Part shown: in pieces, positions 1 through 11,700 of the stretch
Position numbering within the stretch: position 1 is the stretch's first letter
Layout: each line of letters begins with the position of its first letter
Assembly: GCA_000310025.1 (NCBI GenBank)
Contig: FN648647.1
Coordinates: forward strand, 1-64,000
From: Ectocarpus siliculosus
Taxonomy: Eukaryota > Sar > Phaeophyceae > Ectocarpales > Ectocarpaceae
DNA: 64,000 bases
Direction of reading: 5' to 3'
Program-made: the position numbers and the translations under genes
The notes under the pieces: model-generated
What the model was told of the DNA's origin: nothing
What the model saw: only the letters and a program-made list of their open reading frames with translations
Databases searched by the model: none

Positions 1-1406
1 GAGCGGACGGGAAGTGGAGACCGCTTGGAGGAGGGCATGAAGGTGGAGGCCAAGTACAAGGGTCGCAGCCGGTACTACCCCGGCCGGATATCGCGTATTC
101 ATCGCGACGGGAGCTGTGACATCGACTACGACGACGGTGAGAAGGAGCGCTTGGTCGACCCGTCACTCGTGAGAGCACTGGAGAGTGGCAAGGGTGAGCG
201 GACGGGAAGTGGAGACCGCTTGGAGGAGGGCATGAAGGTGGAGGCCAAGTACAAGGGTCGCAGCCGGTACTACCCCGGCCGGATATCACGTGTCCATCGC
301 GACGGGAGCTGTGACATCGACTACGACGACGGTGAGAAGGAGCGCTTGGTCGACCCGTCACTCGTGAGAGCACTCGAGAGCGGCAAGGGCGAGCGGACTG
401 GAGGTAGAGATCGCTTGGAGGAGGGCATGAAGGTGGAGGCCAAGTACAAGGGTCGCAGCCGGTACTACCCCGGCCGGATATCGCGTATTCATCGCGACGG
501 GAGCTGTGACATCGACTACGACGACGGTGAGAAGGAGCGCTTGGTCGACCCGTCACTCGTGAGAGCACTCGAGAGCGGCAAGGGCGAGAGAACCGGAAGT
601 GGAGACCACTTGGAGGAGGGCATGAGGGTGGAGGCCAAGTACAAGGGTCGCAGCCGGTACTACCCCGGCCGGATATCACGTGTCCATCGCGACGGGAGCT
701 GTGACATCGACTACGACGACGGTGAGAAGGAGCGCTTGGTCGACCCGTCACTCGTGAGAGTGCTGGAGAGCAGCAAGGGCGAGCGGACGGGAAGTGGAGA
801 CCGCTTGGAGGAGGGCATGAGGGTGGAGGCCAAGTACAAGGGTCGCAGCCGGTACTACCCCGGCCGGATATCGCGTATTCATCGCGACGGGAGCTGTGAC
901 ATCGACTACGACGACGGTGAGAAGGAGCGCTTGGTCGACCCGTCACTCGTGAGAGTGCTGGAGAGCAGCAAGGGCGAGCGGACGGGAAGTGGAGACCGCT
1001 TGGAGGAGGGCATGAAGGTGGAGGCCAAGTACAAGGGTCGCAGCCGGTACTACCCCGGCCGGATATCGCGTATTCATCGCGACGGGAGCTGTGACATCGA
1101 CTACGACGACGGTGAGAAGAAGCGCTTGGTCGACCCGTCACTCGTGAGAGCACTCGAGAGCGGCAAGGGTGAGCGGACGGGAAGTGGAGACCGCTTGGAG
1201 GAGGGCATGAGGGTGGAGGCCAAGTACAAGGGTCGCAGCCGGTACTACCCCGGCCGGATATCTCGTGTCCATCGCGACGGGAGCTGTGACATCGACTACG
1301 ACGACGGTGAGAAGGAGCGCTTGGTCGACCCGTCACTCGTGAGAGTGCTGGAGAGTGGCAAGGGTGAGCGGAGGGGAAGTATTGATCGCTGGCGATGTCG
1401 GCGGCG
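1..1406 (+). repeat. Tandem array of seven 195-bp Tudor-encoding units
   Basis: A 195-bp unit recurs with its ATG-AAG/AGG motif at 37, 232, 427, 622, 817, 1012 and 1207. Copies are almost identical at the nucleotide level and stay in frame (65 codons each). They differ mainly at an Ile/Val site (IHRDG or VHRDG) and in the Ala/Val and Gly/Ser residues of the linker. The array starts before the window. Each unit also contains AAGGGTGAGCGG, which resembles a 5' splice donor. Confidence 0.97.
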
Positions 1407-2772
1407 CTCTGCAGGAGGGGGACTCGAGTTGACGCCGGAACTACCGACGCAGCGGTAGGTATTACCCCGGCAGGATATCTCGTGTCCATCGCGACGGGAG
1501 CTGTGACATTGACTACGACGACGGTGAGAGGGAGGCTCGAGTAGCCACAACGCACGTCCGGGTAAAGCGAAGAAGCAACGCCACAACCACGAGCAGGAGC
1601 AGCGAGGGTGCGCAACAACGGCGAAGGTCATCCGACGACATAGACAACCTGTTTTCTGAAGACGATGAACAAGGAAATATCCGCCGCCGTACATCACGCG
1701 AAAGACGAAAGGGAAACGAGAGTAGCGACGACAACACCCGCCGAGCTCGTAGCCGGAGCCGGAGCGTTTCACGAGGTGGCGACCTCGGTGCCACCAGGCG
1801 ATGCTTTGGTGGTGGTAGGGGAACCACTCGACGATCTGGACCCAGCGGCAGCAGTAGCGACAGTGAGTCCTCGCGGAATGTGGCTGGAAGAAGACATTCT
1901 CGGCGACGAAGATCCTCATCACAAATACCTTCCACCGTCAAGGCACGGGGGAGGGGTGAACCAGGGCGGGGTAGGAGCCGGAGTCGCGATAGAGGGGGTA
2001 GACCAGCAGTGTCTAGCTCCGACGAGGGGGGCGGGCTTCTGCGGGGAAGCTGGGTGGAGGCGTGTTGGCGTAGGGCAAGCCAGTACTCGCGGCCGAAGCG
2101 CACGCAGAACTGGGTGAGCCCGCCCTTTATGGCCTTTTTTTTGCGAAACAAAAGAGTTGACGTACCGGTTGCTTCATCCTGGTTGTTGTGGCGTCGTGCC
2201 TGCTCGTATATTTTATCGTGGTTTTAGGAGCTTTCCCGGTGTTGCATCATGTCGGTAAGGGGTGTGGCTCAAGTAACATTTACTTCGTTTTTGCCAAGCT
2301 CCTATTCAGTGCTGTGTCACGTGTTTAGATTTCGCTTTTTCTTTCACCTGCATCGTATGTTGCTTCGGCATGCGAGCACACGCACATTGGTGGGGTTAAC
2401 AACAGGAAAGTCGTGGAAGCATGGTAGTACTGTACACCTTACCTACATCTCGCCGTCCCCCGTGACCTCCCAATCTAGGCGGAGGGTGAAGTGCTGGCCT
2501 GTCACGGCGACGGAACGTGTACGATCAAGTACTCGGATGGTCAGACAGAAGAGGGCGTTCCGGAGTCGTGCGTGAGAGCACCGGCAGCGGCTCCTAGAGG
2601 GCGGAGTAGAGACCGTCGCAGCGCTTCCCGCGGTAGGAGAGATTCGCGTCCGGATGAGGCCGGGAGCGGCGTGTGGCGTGCCGTGGAACGCATGTCCAAG
2701 GAGTTGGCGAGAAGGGCTGGCGTTGAACGGAAGAAAGTATCCTCGTCGATGCTCGAAAGGGAAAAAGACGAG
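1..2772 (+). CDS. Tudor/SH3-like repeat region with RS-rich linker (exons of the giant gene)
   Basis: Each repeat has the Tudor/agenet-like pattern G-x-VEA-Y-x-RYYPGRI followed by DGSCDIDYDDGE and a VDPSLVR tail, a small beta-barrel fold that usually binds methylated Lys/Arg or nucleic acid. After seven near-identical copies, a diverged eighth copy occupies 1453-1530 in a different frame. It is followed by an Arg/Ser-rich linker (about 1560-2030) rich in RSRSRS-like runs. A ninth Tudor copy is split by an intron: its first half (GSWVEACWRR) ends at 2113 with a GTGAGC donor. Its second half (2479-2772) carries CHGDGTCTIKYSDGQTEEG. The exon ends in DE before GTATGG at 2773. The 2113 to 2479 junction is phase 0. 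The frame change between 1410 and 1460 is unexplained. Confidence 0.85.
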
Positions 2773-5700
2773 GTATGGCATTTCCCCCCTCCACAAGATG
2801 AACGAACTCCGGCATGCCAGTATTGGTCCCAGCCCTGCATAGCTGACGGATGAGCTACTTTGGTAGCATTGTGCTTCCCCGTCAGTTCGCCGCAAATATT
2901 TATCAATATCCTCGTTATTGCACGTGATGTTCCGACAGCGAGGTTGGAGGTTGCTCAAAGAATATCCGCCTGATTGTTCTACGCTGAGGGCCATGACATG
3001 CCAACCAGACCCCACTACTGTCACGCCCCGCTCCTCCCTCTTAAAACAAGCGATGTGGGGTCCAACAAAGACATCAGAGGATTCCTCCCCTTCATTTCCC
3101 TCCCTGCACCGCCTTGGAAGAATAGAAAATCCCACCGCCAATAGTCCTATTGATTGGCCACAGACGTGTGCATGACGCACCCCCTCCCACTTTCTCCCGG
3201 TCCGGCCCAGGTACTCAAGACGGACATGGTGTTGGGGAGATCGGAGTCCGCGCGATTCAGGCGCGAATTCAACAAGGCCGACTTTTCCAGAGACGGGGAG
3301 CTCACGACCGCAGATACTGTGAGGGCGTTTCGAGGCCTTGGTGGCAAAGCTACAGAGAACGAGGTTTGTGATTTCGGGGGATGCGGTGCACAGCACAGCC
3401 CTGAGCTCGGCACCGGTGCTCGCGCGTGTTAGGGCGACGCTCTTTAGAAGGAGATGTTGACAACCACTGTAGCAGAAGTAGCTATGTCGTAGTCCGAACT
3501 TAAGATACAGGTTTAACATATAGGGTAGCTTGAAAGTAGAACGTACAAAGCACGGGCAATGGCCTCTTGATACATCTGCCCTACCCCTACGTTGTCATCG
3601 TCGTTACGCACATGTTCCCCGCTCGCTCGGATAAAGGTGCGCGAATTCCTCCGGGCGTCGGACGGCGCCGGCAGGAGGGGTGAAACGGGAGGCTACCACC
3701 GATTGGACTTCCCCGCATTCGTTCAGGCCTACGCATGGGTCTTCTACCGTGGGGGCAGCACGGACGAAAGCGACAGCAACGGCGATTCGGAACGCAACCA
3801 TGATGACGACTCTGGTTCCTCTTCGTCGTACCGGACAAAAGAAAGGGGAAGGCGGCGAACAGCCCGAAGCTCCTCACGTGCCGGAAACCGCACTAGTGGC
3901 GAACGCCTGACGTCCAGGAAGCTCGGGTACCCTTCTCCCGAGAAAAGCAGCAGCCGGAGTCGGGGTCGGAGACAGGGCGGCGGGTCAGGAATAGGAGAAG
4001 AAGCCGAGCTGCGGAGGTGGGCAAAGCGGCTCGGGGAGAAACAAATGCGCCGCTTGGAGCGCGTTTTCAATGAGTGGGCCGTGGAAGATGACGGGAGCGA
4101 TGGCGATGGTTCTACGGTAGAAGTCAGGGATCTCGAGAGGTGTTTCAAGGAGCTCGGCAGGGATGACGTGCAACGCCGCGAGCTCCGAGCGTGGTGTGAC
4201 GGGGCGGACCTAGCCCCCGGGGATACCCTAAGCCTAGCGGATTTCGCCTACGCGTATCATTCTATGTTCGTCGACACGACAGGAGAAGGTGAGCACATGG
4301 AAAGTGTGTTGCCACGCTAGATACCGGCCTCGGTCCTTCTGTAAAAGGGATAAACTCTCTACATGCTGTCTGGAGACACAACCACCCAGTGCACGAACAC
4401 CACATGCCGCGGGACCGACAACGTTTAGCTTCCTTTGACACCGTTCGAAGAACACAATAGCTTCATGCCTCCCCCGCCGCCGGTCCCCTTGTCGCACATG
4501 CGCGTCATCCACCGCACAGATCCTCTGGAAAGCAGCCGACGACCTTCACCTTTTTCTTCGCGAGCATCTCGGGGGCTAACCCCTGCGGCCGGGCACGGCC
4601 TTGTGCTCTCCTCGCAAGGCGTGGGGCGCCGGTTAGACGGAGGGCTGCTGTCGGTGGCAGAGGTGGCGGCGGCCATCTTCCAATCCGAGAAGTGGGAAGG
4701 TACAGTGCATGGTATTCCTTACCCTAACCCGCGCGCTTCCCTTCTACTCCGGGGTCTTCAAGATTTAGAGTTCTACACGACTCCTAGTCCCTCCTGGTTA
4801 CATCTGATCGGATTTTTTTTGGTGCAGATGTTAGCCCCGGCGGGCACGTGGTAAGATATGCGTGCGCACATGGACCGTGCATGGTCGTTGTTGGTTATTT
4901 AGTCTTCGGTTCTGTCACAACATACAAGAAGCTTATGACGTGGTAATTCGGAAGTTCACCCTTGACCCGCATGATATCGCGACGTTTGGAGTCTGTTCTT
5001 GGGTTTCGCGTTACCTGGGCGGGGTAGCACTCTATATTCGGATGGCCACAGGAGACATGATATACTACCGACGAAGTTGGCTGATATTGTCTCCTACATA
5101 GTCCAGATTGCCGACCGAACGTCAGGGGGGTAGGTGAAAACAGCCAGCGACGTTGGCGTAACATACTCGTAAAGAGCACACGCTCAGGACACGTCGCGCG
5201 TACTTTTATTCACGACTCTATCTAACCCAACCTTTCACGCCCATCATCCAAGCATCCTTCTCCCGCCCTGCGTGCGAAAACCTGGAATGACTCGGGCGTC
5301 TATCCCCTGCGATGGCGCCTTCACCGATCGATTTTCGCGTGTACTACGTCTACGGCAACGTGTAGGGACGGCAGAGCAGCACGAGGATTTGATAAGGAGG
5401 GTATCCGTGGGGAGGTCCGGGGAACAGGCAGCGATGCTGGCGAGGGCGCGACAAGTGTTCGAAGGTGCGTTCAATACAGCAATACTTTGTGATGAAATTG
5501 TATTGACGCGTGAAAGTCACACACGTATCCACCCCCCCCCGGTTCAAAATATATTGCTCGTAGACAAGCCGCAACACAAGTTATGACGTTGGACGGTATA
5601 TGTGCGCCCGCCCGTCCCAACCCAACCTACCACGCCCATCTCAACTTTGCCCAACACAACACAACCTAGCCTGACTCAAGCAATTTTTCCACCAAACGCA

Positions 5701-8700
5701 GAGCTCGACGAGGACCGGGACGGGGAGATTCCGAGGAAGGTTATCGGAAAGTTCTTGGCCAAGGTGGGCAGGGATCCTAAAACATGTGCAACCCAGATCG
5801 CCGCCTTTTGCCGCGGAGGATTTATCGCCGATACCAGCGGTGGCAAAACAGGCGAAGGGAGAACCGACCACCAGCACGGACAACGGCAAGAAAGGAGGGG
5901 GCGGACTGGATTCGCCGCCGGCGACAAGGGCGCCACAGAAGCAGAAACTAAGTCGGCACAAAGAAGCGAAATGAATAGTCGAGGTGGTACCGAATGGCGT
6001 CGACAGCAGCAACAACGGGTTGCGTTTGCGGACGATTACGGGGACGACGGCGGCTTGCCGGCGCCGTCGAGCTCGGCTTCCCTGGCGGAAATTCTTGCCG
6101 CTTTCGGATTCGTTTTCGAGGGAGTCGGGGCCGCGGTGAAACCGTCGGTGGCGGAGGCTTTCGCCAAGCTGCGTCTGCACGCTCAGCCGGCCGAGGCTCG
6201 GGCTGCTGGGGAAGCGGCGAAAAGGTGCATGGCCACGCCAAACTAAAGAAAGTTTTACATTGTGGCGAGTAGTCGATGTGTGTTGTTTCGAACTAGAATG
6301 GAATATTCTGCAACCGCGAAGACTATGCGAGACGAAGCCTTTTTTGATACTGTGTTGGCAAAGTGAAGCACCTAGCTCCTAAAAGTATTTTTCCGCACCT
6401 CTAAGGTTGCTAGGTAAGGAAAAAAACTCTTGAGTCAGTTTTCAGAGACTTAAGTTTTCAAACATATTTTCGTAGCTTTTGGGATCTAAAGCCCAACATT
6501 GGCTGAATCCTCTGTCTACAACCTGTGACACATGCGATGTGTTGCTTGCCGCAAACACATAGACCCAGCCGAGTATGTTCGCATGTACTTACCTCACCAT
6601 TCATTTTTTCTTGAAGCTGGGGTATTCGCTGCTCCTTGCATGCACGTATACAATACAAACCCAAGACAACTCGGAGAAAGGCCAAACACCCACCATTCTC
6701 CACACATGCCTTTGGGTTAAAACGAGGTGCATCTCTTCCGATTCTTCCGAGCCACCCGTTTCACCGTTTCACCTAACAGATACGTGGAAAACGTCATTTC
6801 AGCTCCGGGGGACGCAAGGTTTTGGAGGATCAACGCCCAGAACGACGCTTTCTTCGCGAAGGTGCAGAAAATGGTTCTGAGATACTCGTAGCACATGTTG
6901 GGGGACACGGTGTGATCCGGATTGATTGGCGGTGGGACATTCGAAACGCCCTTACCGTTGGAATTTCGATATCGCTTGACTGCTTCTTGCAATGGTGGAA
7001 CGCTGAGAGCGACTCCTCCTTCTCCTCTGAGTTACTATTTTTCACAACCTTTTGAGGAATGCCCCACAATAAGCCGGATAAGTTTGTCCTAAGAAAGCCG
7101 GCACAAGCGTGTAGTTCTGAACATTACAAGGATCTTGCCAGGTTGAAGGTTAAGTACAGAAGCATTTCCGGGAAAATTGCTAGTGCAGAACCAGTACTCG
7201 ACCCTTCTGTGTGCTCGTGGCGCTCCGCAGGATTTCCGTGCCCTACAAGTGTATCCTAGACATTTCTGTGCGGTCGATGCACCCACCGGAATATGCCCTG
7301 GACACGCGAATAATGTTAATACCCGTGTGCGTGCAGCACGGACGGGTATGAGCGTCCATGTTCGTGCCAATCACTCCTTTCTACTCTGCACACCACCCAT
7401 ACCCGTATTCGTTTCCCTTGTACCCTGCCTACTGTGGTGTAACCGAAGAAATGCCGACCACTCTTCGCCTGTATCGTTGGTCGCTTGAAACACCTGCTTG
7501 CTGGACACGTGGTGGGGACCGAACAATCCATCCTGCAGGCCTATCCAACCTTGTGGCCTCCATCCCCTTTGCTTTCGCGGCCGACGTGCACCCCTCTTTC
7601 GCAAACATGAAAAACCCACAACCAGCTCGGCCGACATAAGGGGGGAAATGAGCTTCTGGCGGCGGTCGGATTCTGCGACGAACTCAGAGTCGAGGCTGGA
7701 AAGAACGACAGTACCAACAGCCTGGGAACAAGAGGCGTATCCTCGTCCGAGAAGGTGAAGCCAAGTGTGCCGGCGGCGGCAATGACGGCTTGAACAAGTC
7801 CGTGATTGAGTTGGAATGGCGGGGGGGGGTGTAACTCCCTCCATTGTTCGTCGCCAGTGCGTTCTCAATTAAGCGCCGGTGTTTAGTCCCTCTTTCAGAC
7901 AGAAATCGCTTGGCGACAACGAATGGACGTAAGGCGGGCTGGACAAAAGGAGGAGGGGGCGGGAAGGGAAGGAATAGCAGGGAGAGGATACGTACTACCT
8001 ACAGTGTTGGCCGTACACATCATCATTCGTCCCGTGACGTTGGCTGGCCGAAGACGCTCCTTGTAAAAAAAGTTGCTGGCCACTCTTTTCGAGAACGACG
8101 AACACAAAATGACCGCTGAAATTACCCACCGACCCCGTCCGCACTATTCTCATTTGTACCAATTGTTACTCAGGCTGCTGCTTCTGCTGCTCCCACCGGA
8201 GGAGGCGGCGGAATGGAGCACAAGCAGTGGCTTGTCTTGGAAGGCACGGTGGGCGCCAACGGGAAACCCATCAAAGCTGTGGGAGCCGCGCAGCTGAAGA
8301 TACTACGGGCCGCCCGAGACGAGGTGAGTCCTGCTTCGTAAAGTACGCAGCAAGGGGTTAGCTCTACGTTGTACGAAGCATGCACAGGGGACGGAAGTCA
8401 CTTTCAAAAATCATGTATCAAGCAAGACATGAACCCCGTGCTTCATGAGACATGCACGAAAAGTTGTGTTAAGCGGTTGAGATCGATGGTGCGCAAAACA
8501 TACATGCCAAGTATGCGTGGAGGTGATAAAGCTGGGTACTTCATGCACTGTGCATAAGGATGTGAAATTCATGCTTAACGACTAGTTGGTGAAACACGTC
8601 CGTCCATGTCTGTTTGGGAAATCAGTGTTTCTTCCCCTGCTTCAGGAGCGCGAACGGCTCATATTCGTTTCTATTCGGAATTCCAGAGCCATGGCCCACT

Positions 8701-11700
8701 AATATCCCCAACCCCAACCCCAACCTCACACGACGATCAATCAACCAAGGTGGACGCGGAGCTCCTTGCGTTAGAGGGTACTCCCAGCGTGTCCGCATCC
8801 CTCCGCGCCTTGCGCGAGTCCCCCTCGTCATCTCCGGACACCCCGCCCCCCGCGGCCGCCGTCCGTGCCGCGGCCGAGCTCCTGCTAGCCTACGTCACCA
8901 ACGCCCTCCAGGACCCGCGAAACCCTCGGGTGCACCGGGTGCGCTCCGGAAATCCCGCGTTCCAGCGCGCGCTGGGGCGTCTCGGGGGCTGCGAGGGGGC
9001 AATGACGGCAATAGGCTTCGAGCCTCGAGATAGGGGCACGGTGTTCGTTCTTCGGGAAGTGGGGGCAGGTGCTGGAAAGGAGCGAGAAGAAGTGAGTTTT
9101 TTTTTTCTTGAGAGCAGGAGAGGTTAGGGGTTTGGTGATCTCCGGATAACAAGGGGCGAATGAGCGCCACCGTTGCGGTTGGTGAATACTTCGCCGCCCC
9201 CAATTTTCTTTACAAAGAGTGACTCTTCCCACGATTCAACCACTCAGTTAAACAGATACACCAGATGTTGTTAGACAGAGCGTTTGGGGCCTAAGGTGAT
9301 CGTCAAGGGCGATGTGACAGTATACCAATCAACCAATATATCAACCTAAATAGCCAAGTACGTCCGCTGACAGTGCGGGTTCGGGAGGCTCCCCGGATCC
9401 AGCCTGACGTATCCCCGTGGGTCAGGAGCACGATCTTTGGAACAACACCGAGAAGGGTCAAATCGGTATTTGGACCGAAGCCCACAAAACTAAAATTCTG
9501 CTGTGAACAGGTCGGAACAGCAAACTTCCGGTTTCCGGCCCTAGACCCAGCCACGGAGGCGTTCTTGTGGCGAAGGAAGGCGGACCTAGAGGCCGCCATC
9601 GAGGCCATGCCCGCCACCGCAGCCGCCACCGCCGCGCCGCAGAGCGCACCGGGGCGAGCTGCCGCGGATCTCCAAGACTCTAGGGACTTCGCAGCAGCAG
9701 GGGGAGAAGAGGGCATCGCCGCTGGTACTGGTGAGACTGCGAGAAATGGCCCGATACAGAGGCGTCGCAGCTCTACGGCCGAGCCGCCGCCGCGGAGCGG
9801 TTCTTCGCTCTCTCGAAAGCAGAAGCAGCCCCCCGGTAGACGAACAAAGAGCGAAGGTCCTAGCACCGTCCGGGGTAGAGACTCGCGGTCAAGGCGTCCG
9901 CGTGGGGCGTCCGGGGCTGGTGGGATGGGGAGCGTCGGCGCGGCGGCGGCGACGGCGCTGTTGGCGGCCGCCGATCGCGGGGGGTCAGCAGCAGCAAGCG
10001 GGGCTCGGGGCCTACAGCTGGCCATGATCAAGGAGGCGTTTTCGCGATTGGACATGGACGGGGACGGCTATATCACGCCGGCGGATCTGGGGCTGGCGTT
10101 TCGGAACATGGGTCGGGACGCAAGCGATCGCACGTGAGTAAGCTATGTAGATAATCTTACGCAGTCAGGGCATTTGGGGCACGTGATACGTGCGATGGAT
10201 ACAACGCTGAAGAACCAGATCGGACTCAGCGCGTTTCGATGTGGGATATCAATAGCTGCTATTCTGCTGTGCACTATCTCGACGACACGACCACATGTTC
10301 GCTGTGTAGGCATGGTTGGGTGCCATGCCAAAGGGGCAAAGCATCCTCACCGTCGTCGGCGCACAACCACCAAATGAAAGATGCCAGTCTCGAATCAACT
10401 TCATCCTCCCGTCCCGCCCACTGTGCCGTTCATCCATCAATTCACTATCTGCCACACCCGTGCTACATTGCACCAACAACCTCGTTCCCTCCGCCTCCCC
10501 GTCACGAGGTCTCATCGTGGTATCGCATCAACAGCTAGCCTACGGTTATCCTCCTATTCCAATGTAAAGCCGAACCCAGTGTGGACTATATGCCACTCCT
10601 TCTAACGGCTCACCACTGACCCGAACCGAATCTTCCTAGCGTTTTGGCGTGGATCCGTCGACGAGACATCTACCAGGACGGGCGAGTGTCTCTCGACGAG
10701 TTCGTCGCGTCCTTCCAAGCCCTGATCCCGCGGGACACGCCCGGGTGGGCCGCCGCCTCATCATCCGTTGCCGCCACGTCCGCCACCGGGAGAACCGGCA
10801 GCATGAGCACGGTAAGGGCGTTTGGTTGGTCGCTGTAATGACTTTGTCACGGCAGCTTTACGCTCGGGAAAATAGCTGGAATACCACAGTTACACACTTC
10901 AAATATGTTGCTATTGTTCTCTGTTCTGCGAGGCACTCCAGGGTCGAACGCAGTCTTCTGCCTGTAAGCAAGCCTGCGGCATTCGCCAGCAGCCCCTGTG
11001 TCTCACGAAACATACAACCGACAATAGGTACCGCTCCTTCCACCGAGCACCAGCGGTGGTCGGCACAGCGACTTACGCTCATCCCCCCCCCCCTCAACAG
11101 AGGCGACAGGGAGCAATTTCCATCGCCTCGGCTACCACTGGGAAAAAAACCATCGCTATGGACGACGGCGCGAGCGAGGTGGCCGCGGCGTTCGGGCGGA
11201 TCCGTTTATCCGGGTCTCCGGCCGAGTGTCGCGCGGCGGCCGAGTTTGCTCTGGACTACTGCCGCCGGGTGAGGGACTCGCCGACGGCCCCGCTGCACTG
11301 GCGGATCCCGCTCAACTCCAAGAGGTTCTCGTCGACGGTCGGGAGGTAAGTTCGGTGGTGGCTGATTAGCGACAAGATATCCACATGGTCAGGCATGGTT
11401 GTGTAGAAAAACAGCCCTAAAAGCCAGTCGTGGTTGTAGACAAACATGTTGATAGACGAGCTTGAGTGTTGGAGAAAACAACAACCACGACATGGACAAG
11501 CATCAACAAACCAGCACACCACGCATGTTTCGCGGGGGGCGCTCAGCCCCCAACAGATTCTCGTCTACTTTATGGGTGAATGTCTGACTGTTCTTGCAAG
11601 ACAGAAGCCGGGCTATTTATCAGTACGCCTTTCTCCCACACCCACGCACCCATCACACTTGGCAGGCTTCTAGGGGGCGTCGAATTGATGCAAGCGATCG

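Noticed and set aside
8701-8730. CCCCAACCCCAACC-type runs before acceptors
   Set aside because: Fit the C-rich polypyrimidine tracts of introns here; no sign of a separate element.
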